64,000 nucleotides of DNA, taken from Sphingomonas sp. PR090111-T3T-6A. GTDB lineage: Bacteria > Pseudomonadota > Alphaproteobacteria > Sphingomonadales > Sphingomonadaceae. A program made the position numbers and the translations under genes. Shown piece after piece: positions 26,178-35,924 of the stretch (positions are counted from its first letter, which is position 1; every line of letters starts with the position of its first letter). The stretch spans positions 620,001-684,000 of the forward strand of contig NZ_AORL01000021.1 in assembly GCF_000383095.1 (NCBI RefSeq). Direction: 5' to 3'. The notes under the pieces were generated by a model that saw only the letters and a program-made list of their open reading frames with translations, made no database searches and was not told the origin of the DNA.

Positions 26178-26209
26178 GCGCGGCCTCCTCTCTCCGGAGG
26201 CCGCGCTTT
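26178..26209 (+). terminator. Rho-independent-like terminator after the TonB receptor gene
   Basis: An 11-base perfect stem GCGCGGCCTCC / GGAGGCCGCGC (26178-26188 with 26196-26206) with a 7-base loop is followed by TTT. It lies 32 bases after the receptor stop and before the GH43 start. The short U tract suggests partial termination or a processing/stabilising hairpin, which would favour high receptor and lower hydrolase expression. Confidence 0.65.
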
Positions 26210-26232
26210 CCTGCAACAGGGGGCAAGACTCG

Positions 26233-27336
26233 ATGCGCAGGCCTGGATGGTGGATGGCGGCCCTGGCCGTGCTGGCATTGCCCACCGCGGCGCCTGCCCG
26301 GAACCCGATCGTTCCCGGCTGGTATGCCGATCCCGAAATCCGCATTTTCGACCACCAGTACTGGATCTACCCCACCTATTCGGACGACTTCGGCAAGCCC
26401 GATGTCTCTCCCCATTTCTCCGCCACGCAGGCGGCCGCGCGGGAGGGCAAGCATGTCCGCCCGTCCTACAACAAGCAGACCTTCTTCAACGCCTTCTCCT
26501 CGCCCGATCTCGTCCACTGGACGAAGCATGAGCATGTGCTCGACGTCGCGAACGTGTCGTGGGCGGCCTATGCGGTCTGGGCGCCCTCCGCGATCGAGGT
26601 GGATGGCAAATATTACCTGTTCTTTGCCGCCAACGACATCCAGAGCGACAAGGAAACAGGCGGCATCGGCCTAGCCATGAGCGATAAGCCCGGCGGGCCG
26701 TTCAAGGATGCGCTCGGCCATCCGCTGATCGCCGACTTCCACAATGGCGCGCAGCCGATCGATCCGTTCGTCTATCGCGACGACGATGGGCAGACCTATC
26801 TCTTTTACGGCGGCTGGGGCCACTGCAACGTCGTGCGGCTCAGCCACGACCTGAAGACCGTCCTGCCCTATGCCGACGGCTCGACCTGGAAGGAGATCAC
26901 CCCGCCCGGCTATGTCGAGGGTTCCTTCCTCATCAAGCGCAAGGGCGTCTATTACCTGATGTGGTCCGAAGGCGGCTGGACCGGCCCCGACTACAGCGTC
27001 GCCTATGCGATGGGCCCGAGCCCGACCGGGCCGTTCAAGCCGATGGGCAAGATTCTCCAGCAGGATTTCAGCATCGCGCGCGGTGCCGGCCATCACTCGG
27101 TGGTCAACGTGCCGGGCACCGACGACTGGTACATCGTCTATCACCGCCGCCCGCTCGGCGACGACATCGGCGAGCACCGCCAGCTCGCCATCGATCACAT
27201 GGAATTCAACGCGGACGGCACCATCAAGCCGGTGGTGATGACCAACGAAGGGGTGACGCCTCGCCCCCCTCGCGCATCCCGCGCGATGACAGCACAACAT
27301 CTGAGTACCGAGTACAGGGAAGGACGGGGACGTTGA
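26233..27336 (+). CDS. Glycoside hydrolase family 43 protein
   Basis: A 367-residue exported five-bladed beta-propeller enzyme. The signal peptide is WMAALAVLALPTAAPA. The GH43 residues are visible: catalytic base D33 in WYADPEI, the pKa-modulating D177 in PIDPFVY, and general acid E229 in YVEGSF. GH43 enzymes usually remove arabinose, xylose or galactose side groups; this one may trim side chains of the mannan substrate. Its stop overlaps the following TTG start (TTGA). The last 25 or so residues are basic and low in structure. Confidence 0.88.
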   Translation: MRRPGWWMAALAVLALPTAAPARNPIVPGWYADPEIRIFDHQYWIYPTYSDDFGKPDVSPHFSATQAAAREGKHVRPSYNKQTFFNAFSSPDLVHWTKHEHVLDVANVSWAAYAVWAPSAIEVDGKYYLFFAANDIQSDKETGGIGLAMSDKPGGPFKDALGHPLIADFHNGAQPIDPFVYRDDDGQTYLFYGGWGHCNVVRLSHDLKTVLPYADGSTWKEITPPGYVEGSFLIKRKGVYYLMWSEGGWTGPDYSVAYAMGPSPTGPFKPMGKILQQDFSIARGAGHHSVVNVPGTDDWYIVYHRRPLGDDIGEHRQLAIDHMEFNADGTIKPVVMTNEGVTPRPPRASRAMTAQHLSTEYREGRGR

Positions 27337-29678
27337 GGAAAGTGATTAGCAGCGCGCTTCGCGGCACGATCGCCGCTCTTCTGGCAGGAAGCGCCATGAC
27401 CGCGGCGGTCGCGGCTACGCCGGCCCCGGCGCCCGCGCACGAAAGCCTCGCCGAGCTGATCAATCCCCTGATGGGCACGGACTCGAATTACGAGCTGTCC
27501 TACGGGAACGTCTATCCGGCGGTGGCCGTGCCGTGGGGCATGAACTTCTGGTCGCCGGTCACGGGCAAGATGGGCGACGGTTGGGGCTACACCTACGAAA
27601 CCCACAAGATCAACGGCATCAAGCAGACCCACCAGCCCAGCCCCTGGATGAACGATTACGCCGCCTTCTCGCTTTTCGCAGAGACGGGCGACGTGAAGAT
27701 CAAGCAGGAAGACCGCGCCTCCTGGTTCAGCCACAAGGCCGAAGAGAGCCACCCCTATTCCTACAAGGTCTATCTCGCCGACTATGATGTGACGGCCGAG
27801 GTCGCGCCCACCAACCGCGCGGCGCAGTTCCAGTTCACCTTCCCCAAGAGCGACCAGTCGCACATCATCCTCGACGGCTATGCCGGCGGCTCGATGGTGA
27901 AGATCGACGCGGCGCACCGCCGTATCATCGGCTATGTCCGCAACAATTCGGGCGGCGTGCCGGCGAACTTCCACAATTATTTCGTCGCCGAGTTCGACAA
28001 GCCCTTCACCGTTGGCCGGACATGGGGCGACAAGGGCGACCTCACCAACGACCAGTCGCGCGAAGGCGATCATGTCGGCGCGGTGATCAGCTTCCAGACG
28101 GCGGCGGGCGAGAAGGTCCACGTCAAGATCGCGTCCTCCTTCATCAGCCCCGAGCAGGCCGAGCGCAATCTCGACACCGAGATCGGCCATGACAGCTTCG
28201 ACCAGACCGAGGCCAAGGCGAAGGCCGAGTGGGAGAAGGAACTCGGCCGCGTCCGCGTGACCGATCCGAACCTCGACAACCGCCGCACCTTCTACTCGGC
28301 CCTGTACCGAATGCTGCAATTCCCGCGCATGTTCTTCGAAATCGATGCCGCCGGAAAGGTCGTCCACTACAGCCCGTATGACGGGCAGGTGCACGACGGT
28401 TACATGTACACCGACAATGGCTTCTGGGACACCTGGCGCGCCGTCTTCCCCTATTTCGTGATGATGTATCCGGAACAGGACAGCCAGATCATGCAGGGTC
28501 TGGTGAACACCTACAAGGAATCCGGCTGGCTCCCGGAATGGGCGAGCCCGGGCCACCGCAGCGTGATGATCGGCTCCAACTCCGCCAACATCATCGCCGA
28601 CGCCTATGTGAACGGCGTGCGCGGCTTCGATGCCGAGACGCTCTATCAGGCGGTCGTCAAGAACGCGACGACCGACAAGGGCCGCCCGACCGACAAGAAG
28701 GGCCGCACGCTCAGCGCCGTCGGACGCGAGGGCGTCGATTACTACAACCAGCTCGGCTATGTGCCCTATGATGTGGGCATCCACGAGAATGCTGCGCGCA
28801 CGCTGGAATATGCGACGGCCGACTTCTCGATCTCGCGCTTCGCCAAGGCGCTCGGCAAGACCGGCGACGTCGCTCATTATCAGGAGCACGCGCAGAACTT
28901 CCGCAAGCTCTACGACCCTCAGACCGGCTGGATGCGCGGGCGCAACAAGGATGGCTCCTGGGAGACGCCCTTCAACCCCTTCAAATGGGGCGATGCTTTC
29001 ACCGAGGGCAATGCCTTCCAGTATAGCTGGGCGGTGATGCAGGACGTTCAGGGCCTGATCGACCTGATGGGCGGCGACAAGCCCTTCCTCAATCGACTGG
29101 ACTCCGTCTTCACCACGCCGCCGGTGTTCGACAACAGCTATTATGGCGAGACGATCCACGAGATCCGCGAGATGCAGGTGGTCAACATGGGCCAGTACGC
29201 CCATGGCAACCAGCCGATCCAACATATGATCTATCTCTATGACTGGGCCGGCCAGCCGTGGAAGGCGCAATATCATGTCCGCGACGTGATGAAGCGCCTC
29301 TATTCGGCGACACCGGACGGCTATCCCGGCGACGAGGATAACGGCCAGACGTCCGCCTGGTACGTCTTCTCGGCACTGGGCTTCTATCCGGTGACGCCGG
29401 CGGTCGGGCAGTATGCGATCGGCAGCCCGCTGTTCCGCAATGTCCAGCTCACCATGCCGACCGGCAAGCTCCTCACCATCGAGGCGGTGAACAACAGCGC
29501 GAACAATGTCTATATCCAGTCGGTCACGCTGAACGGCAAGCCGTATGACAAGGCGTGGCTGGCACACGCCACGCTGGAGCAGGGCGGCACGCTGCTCTTC
29601 GTGATGGGGCCGACCCCGAACAAGGCGTGGGCCTCCACCAAGGCGGCAGCGCCCTTCTCGATGAGCGCGCCGAAATGA
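27333..29678 (+). CDS. GH92 family glycoside hydrolase, paralogue 1 (Gln at catalytic-acid site)
   Basis: A 781-residue exported protein (signal peptide to about AVAA) of the alpha-mannosidase family GH92. Landmarks are [41 protein letters not shown], the loop [12 protein letters not shown] and [21 protein letters not shown]. The position normally Glu in GNEP is Gln here (Q627, bases 29211-29213). In GH92 that Glu is the catalytic acid, so this enzyme may act on mannose-1-phosphate diesters or another good leaving group. The TTG start at 27333 overlaps the previous stop; a GTG at 27342 is an alternative. Confidence 0.9.
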   Translation: MRKVISSALRGTIAALLAGSAMTAAVAATPAPAPAHESLAELINPLMGTDSNYELSYGNVYPAVAVPWGMNFWSPVTGKMGDGWGYTYETHKINGIKQTHQPSPWMNDYAAFSLFAETGDVKIKQEDRASWFSHKAEESHPYSYKVYLADYDVTAEVAPTNRAAQFQFTFPKSDQSHIILDGYAGGSMVKIDAAHRRIIGYVRNNSGGVPANFHNYFVAEFDKPFTVGRTWGDKGDLTNDQSREGDHVGAVISFQTAAGEKVHVKIASSFISPEQAERNLDTEIGHDSFDQTEAKAKAEWEKELGRVRVTDPNLDNRRTFYSALYRMLQFPRMFFEIDAAGKVVHYSPYDGQVHDGYMYTDNGFWDTWRAVFPYFVMMYPEQDSQIMQGLVNTYKESGWLPEWASPGHRSVMIGSNSANIIADAYVNGVRGFDAETLYQAVVKNATTDKGRPTDKKGRTLSAVGREGVDYYNQLGYVPYDVGIHENAARTLEYATADFSISRFAKALGKTGDVAHYQEHAQNFRKLYDPQTGWMRGRNKDGSWETPFNPFKWGDAFTEGNAFQYSWAVMQDVQGLIDLMGGDKPFLNRLDSVFTTPPVFDNSYYGETIHEIREMQVVNMGQYAHGNQPIQHMIYLYDWAGQPWKAQYHVRDVMKRLYSATPDGYPGDEDNGQTSAWYVFSALGFYPVTPAVGQYAIGSPLFRNVQLTMPTGKLLTIEAVNNSANNVYIQSVTLNGKPYDKAWLAHATLEQGGTLLFVMGPTPNKAWASTKAAAPFSMSAPK

Positions 29679-31108
29679 TGGACCGTCGCGATATACTCGC
29701 CGGAGCGGGCGTGCTGGCGATGGCCGCCGCCCTCCCCTCGTCCGTCCTCGCCGCCGTCCCCTTCGCCAGCAAGCGCCCGGCGAAGGAGCAGCGCCGCTTC
29801 GTCAGCGCGGCGGTGGAAGCCGAGATCGCACGGGTGAAGCGCAAGATCGGCGATCCCGAACTCGCGTGGATGTTCGAGAATTGCTACCCGAACACGCTCG
29901 ACACCACGGTCGAGACGGGCGCGGTCGACGGCAAGCCGGACACTTTCATCATCACCGGCGACATCACCGCGATGTGGCTCCGCGACAGCTCGGCGCAGGT
30001 GCAACCCTATGTGCATCTCGCCGCCGAGGATGCGGACCTCAAGCACATGTTCCAGGGGCTGATCCAGCGACAGGCGCGCTGCATCCTGATCGATCCCTAT
30101 GCCAACGCCTTCATGAAGGACCCCACCGCCAGGTCAAACCTCGACTGGTCGCAGGTGGACGATACCGACATGAAGCCCGGCGTCGCCGAGCGGAAGTGGG
30201 AGATCGACTCCCTCTGCTACCCGATGCGCCTCTCGCACGCCTATTGGACGCGCACGCGGGACAAGGCGCCGTTCGACGATACGTGGTCGCAGGCGATGAA
30301 GCTCGCGGTCGCGACCTTTCGCGTGCAGCAGCGCAAGGATGGCCCCGGCCCCTATCATTTCCAGCGCAAGGCCGCCGCGCCGACCGACAGCCTCCCCATG
30401 GGGGGCTATGGCGCGCCGACCAGGAAGATCGGCCTGATCCACTCGATGTTCCGCCCGTCAGACGATGCGTGCCTCTATCCCTTCCTGATCCCGTCCAACC
30501 TCTTCGCCGTCTCGGTGCTGCGCAAGATAGCTGAGGTCCACCGCGAGGCGCGCGGCGATACGCAGGCGGCCGCCGAGGCCGAGGCGCTGGCGGCGGAAGT
30601 CGAGGCCGTGCTGAAGGAGCATGCGCTGATCCCCGACGGCAAGGGCGGTCAGGTCTGGGCCTATGAGATCGACGGCTTCGGCAACTGGATCTTCATGGAC
30701 GACGCCAATGTGCCGAGCCTCTCCGGCCTCGCGCTGATCGAGGCCGCCGGCCGCGACGATCCTCTCTTCCGCCGCACCGCCGCGCTCGCGTGGAGCGATC
30801 GCAACCCTTATTTCTTCAAGGGGACGGCGGCCGAGGGCATCGGCGGCCCGCATGTCGGGCAGGACATGATCTGGCCGATGTCGATCATCACCCACGCCAT
30901 GAACAGCGACGACGACGCGACGATCCGCCAGTGCCTCCGCTGGCTCAAGACCACGCACGCCGGCACGGGCTTCATGCACGAGAGCTTCCACAAGGACGAT
31001 CCGTCGAAGTTCACGCGGCCCTGGTTCGCCTGGGCCAATGCGCTGTTCGGCCAGTTGATCGTCGATCTCGCCGCCCGCAAGCCCGCGCTCATCGCCGGCC
31101 ATATCTGA
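29675..31108 (+). CDS. GH125 family exo-alpha-1,6-mannosidase
   Basis: A 477-residue exported enzyme. The ATGATG start overlaps the previous stop (ATGA). A twin-arginine-like signal is present ([18 protein letters not shown]). The (alpha/alpha)6-barrel landmarks of GH125 are clear: [52 protein letters not shown], and [14 protein letters not shown]. Family members remove non-reducing alpha-1,6-mannose, which fits the backbone of fungal mannan or the N-glycan core. Placement between GH92 genes supports stepwise mannan breakdown. Confidence 0.93.
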   Translation: MMDRRDILAGAGVLAMAAALPSSVLAAVPFASKRPAKEQRRFVSAAVEAEIARVKRKIGDPELAWMFENCYPNTLDTTVETGAVDGKPDTFIITGDITAMWLRDSSAQVQPYVHLAAEDADLKHMFQGLIQRQARCILIDPYANAFMKDPTARSNLDWSQVDDTDMKPGVAERKWEIDSLCYPMRLSHAYWTRTRDKAPFDDTWSQAMKLAVATFRVQQRKDGPGPYHFQRKAAAPTDSLPMGGYGAPTRKIGLIHSMFRPSDDACLYPFLIPSNLFAVSVLRKIAEVHREARGDTQAAAEAEALAAEVEAVLKEHALIPDGKGGQVWAYEIDGFGNWIFMDDANVPSLSGLALIEAAGRDDPLFRRTAALAWSDRNPYFFKGTAAEGIGGPHVGQDMIWPMSIITHAMNSDDDATIRQCLRWLKTTHAGTGFMHESFHKDDPSKFTRPWFAWANALFGQLIVDLAARKPALIAGHI

Positions 31109-31128
31109 TTTCCACAGGAAACCTCGCC

Positions 31129-33453
31129 ATGATGACAGCCAATCGTCGCCAGATCCTCGCCGGAACCGGGCTCGCCGCCCTCGGCACGGCGCTCCTTCCC
31201 TCCAGCGCGTGGGCGGCAGCACCGCTACCCGGCAAGCCGGACCTGTTCGTCGGCACCGGCGGACATGGCCACACCTTCCCCGGCCCATCGCTGCCCTTCG
31301 GCATGGCACAGCTCGGGCCGGACACGAACAATGCGGGATGGGACGCCTGTTCGGGCTATCACCAGGATGACGGCTCGATCATGGGCTTCTCGCACACGCA
31401 TCTGTCCGGCACGGGCATCGGCGACATGATGGACGTGCTGGTCGTTCCGACGCGTGGGCCGCTCAAGCTGGAGCCCGGCCCGGTCGAGCATCCCGAGCAG
31501 GGTTATCGCCAGCGCTACTCCGACGAACATGCCGAGCCCGGCTATTACCGCGTGCGGCTGGAGAGCGGCGTCCTCGCCGAGCTGACCGTCACCGAGCGCA
31601 CGGGCCTTCACCGCTACAGCTTCCCCAAGGGGCCGGCGCACATCCTGATCGACTTCGCGCATTGCAAGCAGGAGAAGCCCGACGAGCCGATCCGCATCGA
31701 CAATGCGATGCTGCGGCTGGAGAAGGACGGCACGCTCACCGGCACCCGTCAGGTATTCCGCTGGGCGGCGGGGCGCACCATCCACTTCGCGATGCAGCTC
31801 TCGCGCAAGCCCAGCCGCGTCGAGTTCTTCGCCGACAGCGACACCGCATCACCGGCGGGCACGAGCGACGTGAAGGGTCATCGCCTGAAGGTGGCGCTCT
31901 TCTTCGATGATGCCGGTGGTGCTCCCATCGAGATCAAGACCGGCCTCTCCGGCGTCGACATCGCGGGCGCGAAGGCGGCGCTTGCGGCCGAGGCGCCGGG
32001 CTGGGGCTTCGACAAGGCGCGCATCGCCGCGCAGCGCCGCTGGGCGAAGGAACTCAACCGCGTGCGTGTCTCGGGCGGCACCGAGGCGCAGCGCACGGTC
32101 ATGGCGAGCGCGCTCTACCACGCCTTCCTCTCGCCCACCCTCTTCACCGATCGCGACGGCCGCTACATGGGCCTCGACCATCAGGTGTATCAGGCGCCGG
32201 CGGGCGAAGCCGCCTATTCCACCTATTCGCTGTGGGATACCTATCGCGCGCTGCATCCGCTGCTGACGCTGGTGATGCCCGATCAGGCGGCCCTGTTCGT
32301 GCGCGATCTCATCCGCCAGACGCAGCAGAGCCCCTATGGCCCGCCCGTCTGGCCGCTTCAGGGCTATGAGACAGCCTGCATGATCGGCTGGCACGCCGTT
32401 TCGGTGCTCGCCGAGGCGCAGGCCAAGGGGATCAAGGCGGACTATGCCGCCGCCTGGCCCAATGTCCGCCGCCGCGCCTTCGACCTCTCCTTCCCGGACA
32501 TCGACAGCACGCTGGGCCGCAACTTCTACCAGAAGCTCGGCTATATCCCGGCGGATCAGGTGTGGGAGTCGGTCAGCCGCACGCAGGAATATTCCTATGA
32601 CGACTGGGCCATGGCGAAGCTCGCCGAGGGCATCGGCCAGCATGAGGATGCGGCGGCGCTCCGCAAGCGCAGCCTCAACTATCGCAACGTCATCGATCCG
32701 GGCATCGGCTTCGCACGGCCCCGCTTCTCGGACGGAAGCTGGTGGACGCCCTACGATCCGATCCAGCTCGGCCATGCGCCCGAGAAATATCGCGATTACA
32801 CGGAGGCCAACGGCTGGCAGGCGACCTTCCTCAACCAGCACGACATCTATGGCTTGATCGCTCTGTTCGGCGGCGACAAGTCCTTCGAGAAGAAGCTCGA
32901 CGCGCTCTTCACCGCCCCCTCCACGCTGCCCAAGAACGCGCCGCCGGACATCTCCGGCCTCGTCGGCCAATATGCCCACGGCAACGAGCCGGATCAGCAC
33001 GTCGCCTATCTCTATGCCTATGCCGGCGCGCCGTGGAAGACGCAGGCGATGGTCCGCCGCCTGCTGACCGAGATGTACAAGGCCGCGCCCGACGGCATCA
33101 TCGGCAATGACGATTGCGGCCAGATGAGCGCCTGGTTCATCCTGTCAGCGCTGGGCTTCTATCCGGTCGATCCGGTCAGCGCGCTCTATGTCTTCGGCTC
33201 ACCGCTGTTCGACGAGGCGGAGATGGATCTGGGCGGCGGCAAGACGCTCAAGGTCCGCGCCGTCAACAACGGCCCGGACAAGCCCTACATCCAGTCCGTC
33301 CGCTGGAACGGCCAGCCCTGGACGCGCAACTGGATCGCGCATGCCGATCTCGCCAAGGGCGGCGAGCTGGTCTTCGAGATGGGTGCGCAGCCCTCGAAAT
33401 TCGGCTCGGCCCCGCAGGATCGCCCGCCGTCCTTCGGCCGGCTCTCCTCCTGA
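31129..33453 (+). CDS. GH92 family alpha-mannosidase, paralogue 2 (canonical active site)
   Basis: A 774-residue exported enzyme with a twin-arginine-like signal (TANRRQILAGTGLAALG). It shows the classical GH92 pattern: GPSLPFGMAQLGPD, GFSHTHLSGTG, WDTYRALHPL, GQYAHGNEPDQH with the catalytic-acid Glu (E620, bases 32986-32988), and [21 protein letters not shown]. It is likely an exo-alpha-1,2 (or 1,3) mannosidase. ATGATG at 31129 follows CACAGGAAACC. It is the only one of the three GH92 proteins here with the Glu. Confidence 0.94.
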   Translation: MMTANRRQILAGTGLAALGTALLPSSAWAAAPLPGKPDLFVGTGGHGHTFPGPSLPFGMAQLGPDTNNAGWDACSGYHQDDGSIMGFSHTHLSGTGIGDMMDVLVVPTRGPLKLEPGPVEHPEQGYRQRYSDEHAEPGYYRVRLESGVLAELTVTERTGLHRYSFPKGPAHILIDFAHCKQEKPDEPIRIDNAMLRLEKDGTLTGTRQVFRWAAGRTIHFAMQLSRKPSRVEFFADSDTASPAGTSDVKGHRLKVALFFDDAGGAPIEIKTGLSGVDIAGAKAALAAEAPGWGFDKARIAAQRRWAKELNRVRVSGGTEAQRTVMASALYHAFLSPTLFTDRDGRYMGLDHQVYQAPAGEAAYSTYSLWDTYRALHPLLTLVMPDQAALFVRDLIRQTQQSPYGPPVWPLQGYETACMIGWHAVSVLAEAQAKGIKADYAAAWPNVRRRAFDLSFPDIDSTLGRNFYQKLGYIPADQVWESVSRTQEYSYDDWAMAKLAEGIGQHEDAAALRKRSLNYRNVIDPGIGFARPRFSDGSWWTPYDPIQLGHAPEKYRDYTEANGWQATFLNQHDIYGLIALFGGDKSFEKKLDALFTAPSTLPKNAPPDISGLVGQYAHGNEPDQHVAYLYAYAGAPWKTQAMVRRLLTEMYKAAPDGIIGNDDCGQMSAWFILSALGFYPVDPVSALYVFGSPLFDEAEMDLGGGKTLKVRAVNNGPDKPYIQSVRWNGQPWTRNWIAHADLAKGGELVFEMGAQPSKFGSAPQDRPPSFGRLSS

Positions 33454-33494
33454 TCCGGATCAGATCGTCAACCATCGAGCAGTGAGGGCTTGCA

Positions 33495-35852
33495 ATGAGC
33501 GCGATGAAGGCAAGGAGCATTCGCCGCTCCATGATGTGCGGGGCGGCGCTGGTGTTGGGCATGGCCGGCGGGATCGGCATGGCGCAGAAGCCCTCGGCCA
33601 GTCCGGTCGATCTGGCCAATCCGCTCGTCGGCACGGCGGCGCTCGACAAGCCGGAGCTGATCGGCAACGCGCCGCCGCCCGGCGAGCCGGTCTATACGGG
33701 CCAGACCTCGCCGGGCGCGCGCCTGCCGCATAGTTCGGTCGAGGTGGCGCCGGTCAACAACAACATCGCGCTCAGCTATCCGAACGGCGTCCCCACGCCC
33801 TACTATTACACCAACCCGACGATGATCGGCTTCACGGGTGGCGGCGGCGGCACCTATGGCGGCAACGCCGAGCCGATCATCATGCCGGTGGTGGGCGACT
33901 GGTCGGCGGCCCCGGCCTATAATCAGGCGTGGTACGACAAGGCGGGAGAAGTGGCCTCGCCGGGCTATTATTCGGTCACCCTCAACAGCCTCCAGACGAA
34001 GGTGGAGCTGACGGCGACGCGCTGGGCCAGCCTGATGCGCTTCACCTTCCCGGCGAGCGAGCGCGCAAACGTGCTGCTCAACCTGCTTGCCCATGGCGGG
34101 GACGTCGAGATCGTCGGCGATCATACCGTGCGCGGCAAGTCGAACGCAGGTGGCGCGAACGGGCGCGGCGGGGCGGACGGCAATTATTTCGTCGCCGAAT
34201 TCTCCAGGCCCTTTGCCGAGATGGGCAGCTTCCGCAAGGCGCCGGGCGACGACAAGGGCTGGGGCATCGGCGACAAGGATGTCGAGCCCGGCCAGCGCAG
34301 CATCAGCGGGAGCTATGCGGGCAGCTATCTGGCCTTTCACACCACCGCCGGCGAGCAGGTGCTGGTGCGCATGGCGCATGGCAGCAGCTACGAGCAGGCC
34401 GAGCAGCGGCTCCGTGCCGAGCTGCCCGACTGGAACTTCGAGCGCGTCCACCAGCAGGCGCGCGCGACATGGGCGTCGCTGCTCGACCGCGTGCAGGTGA
34501 CCGGCGGCACCGAGAAGCAGCGCCAGCTCTTCTATTCCACGCTGTTCCAATCCTTCGCCAGCCCGCGCCTGGAGGCCCGCAAGGGCGAGCCCTTCACCGA
34601 TCACAAGGGCGAGACGAAGATCGCCAGTCACGATCGCTACAGCCCGGTGCCCTTCTGGGATACGGGCCGCAACCAGATCGTGCTGCTCGAACTGATGGAA
34701 CCCGAGGTGGTGCAGGACATCATGGCCTCGGAGCTGGACATGGCCCGCGAGCGCGGCTTCATGAACACCTCTTTCCACGGCGACAATGCGGTGTTCCTCT
34801 ATCTCGGCGCGTGGCGGCGGGGCATTCCGTTCGACTATGCGTCGGTATGGGAATATCTGCGCAAGAACGCCACCGATCCGGCCGGCCCGCGCGGCCATCT
34901 CGCCGAATATATGAAGCAGGGTTGGATTTCGGACTTCATCCCGAACAACAATCCGAGCCCGCCTTATGCCGGTGGCAATGCCGGGGCGGCGACCACGCTC
35001 GAATATGCGTGGGACGATCATGCGCTCGCCGAATATGCGAAGAAGCTGGGCAAGGCAGACGACGCCAAGGCCTTCCTTGCTCGCGCCCACAATTACCGCA
35101 ACGTGTTCGACCCCTCGATCGGCTTCGTCCGTGGGCGGACCGAGGACGGCAAGTGGATCAACCCCTTCGATCCGCAGGAACCCTATTACAACTTCATGAT
35201 GAAGGAGGCGTCGGGCTGGTCGACCTTGTGGCTGGTGCCGCATGACGTGCAGGGGCTGATGAACCTGCTCGGCGGGCGGGAGAAGTTCGACGCCAAGCTC
35301 GACCGGTTCTTCAGCACGCCTTACACCGCGAAAGGCATCTGCCGGGACTGCACCGGCCTGATCGGCCAATATGTGCAAGGCAACCAGCCCGACCAGCAGG
35401 CCGCCTACTATTACGCGTGGGGCGGCCAGCCGTGGAAGACGCAGGCTCTCACCCGGCGCATCCTCGACACCATGTATGGCAGCGACAAGAGCGGTTACGG
35501 CTATCCCGGCATGGACGACCAGGGCGCGACATCGTCCTGGTATGCTCTGAGCGCGATGGGCTTCTATCCGGTCGATCCGTCGAGCGACGCCTATGTTCTC
35601 GGCTCGCCGCTGTTCGACGATGTGAAGCTGCGCATGGGTAACGGCAAGACGCTGGAGATCGCTGCGCGTAACAACTCGACCACCAACATCTATATCCAGT
35701 CGGCGACGCTGAACGGCAAGCCGTGGACCAAACCCTGGTTCAGCCACGCCGACATCAAGGACGGCGCGAAGCTGGAACTGGTGATGGGGCCGCGCCCCAA
35801 TCCCTCGTGGGGAAGCGCACCGGGCGACGCCCCGCCTTCCATGTCGAAGTGA
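33495..35852 (+). CDS. GH92 family glycoside hydrolase, paralogue 3 (Gln at catalytic-acid site)
   Basis: A 785-residue exported protein (signal peptide through GMAGGIGMA). It is a divergent GH92: the N-terminal block reads GARLPHSSVEVAPVNN and has an unusual Gly run (GFTGGGGGTYGG). WDTGRNQIVLLELM, GQYVQGNQPDQQ and MDDQGATSSWYALSAMGFYPV are retained. As in paralogue 1, Gln (Q631, bases 35385-35387) replaces the GNEP catalytic Glu, and the following His is also Gln. It lies 41 bases after paralogue 2 and ends at a strong hairpin. It probably has a different linkage or leaving-group preference. Confidence 0.9.
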   Translation: MSAMKARSIRRSMMCGAALVLGMAGGIGMAQKPSASPVDLANPLVGTAALDKPELIGNAPPPGEPVYTGQTSPGARLPHSSVEVAPVNNNIALSYPNGVPTPYYYTNPTMIGFTGGGGGTYGGNAEPIIMPVVGDWSAAPAYNQAWYDKAGEVASPGYYSVTLNSLQTKVELTATRWASLMRFTFPASERANVLLNLLAHGGDVEIVGDHTVRGKSNAGGANGRGGADGNYFVAEFSRPFAEMGSFRKAPGDDKGWGIGDKDVEPGQRSISGSYAGSYLAFHTTAGEQVLVRMAHGSSYEQAEQRLRAELPDWNFERVHQQARATWASLLDRVQVTGGTEKQRQLFYSTLFQSFASPRLEARKGEPFTDHKGETKIASHDRYSPVPFWDTGRNQIVLLELMEPEVVQDIMASELDMARERGFMNTSFHGDNAVFLYLGAWRRGIPFDYASVWEYLRKNATDPAGPRGHLAEYMKQGWISDFIPNNNPSPPYAGGNAGAATTLEYAWDDHALAEYAKKLGKADDAKAFLARAHNYRNVFDPSIGFVRGRTEDGKWINPFDPQEPYYNFMMKEASGWSTLWLVPHDVQGLMNLLGGREKFDAKLDRFFSTPYTAKGICRDCTGLIGQYVQGNQPDQQAAYYYAWGGQPWKTQALTRRILDTMYGSDKSGYGYPGMDDQGATSSWYALSAMGFYPVDPSSDAYVLGSPLFDDVKLRMGNGKTLEIAARNNSTTNIYIQSATLNGKPWTKPWFSHADIKDGAKLELVMGPRPNPSWGSAPGDAPPSMSK

Positions 35853-35857
35853 CGGGA

Positions 35858-35892
35858 GGAACGCCCGCTGCTTATGGAGCAGTGGGCGTTCC
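35858..35892. terminator. Bidirectional terminator between convergent GH92 and TonB receptor genes
   Basis: A 15-base stem (GGAACGCCCGCTGCT with AGCAGTGGGCGTTCC, one G-T wobble) and a 5-base loop TATGG fill the middle of the 72-base gap between the convergent stops. There is no long T run on either side. Position and strength fit transcription termination for both genes. Confidence 0.7.
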
Positions 35893-35924
35893 GGACGTGA
35901 ACTACGGCCTCACAAGGCGCCCAT

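Noticed and set aside
27195-29567. 790-codon leftward open frame opposite GH92 paralogue 1
   Set aside because: Long antisense frames like this (also at 33468-35747, 24670-26061 and 31849-33000) arise from codon bias in high-GC genes; composition is shadow-like.
29500-35740. DNA repeats between the GH92 genes (shared YIQS-LNGKP coding segment)
   Set aside because: These are short conserved coding segments of paralogues, not a separate repeat element.
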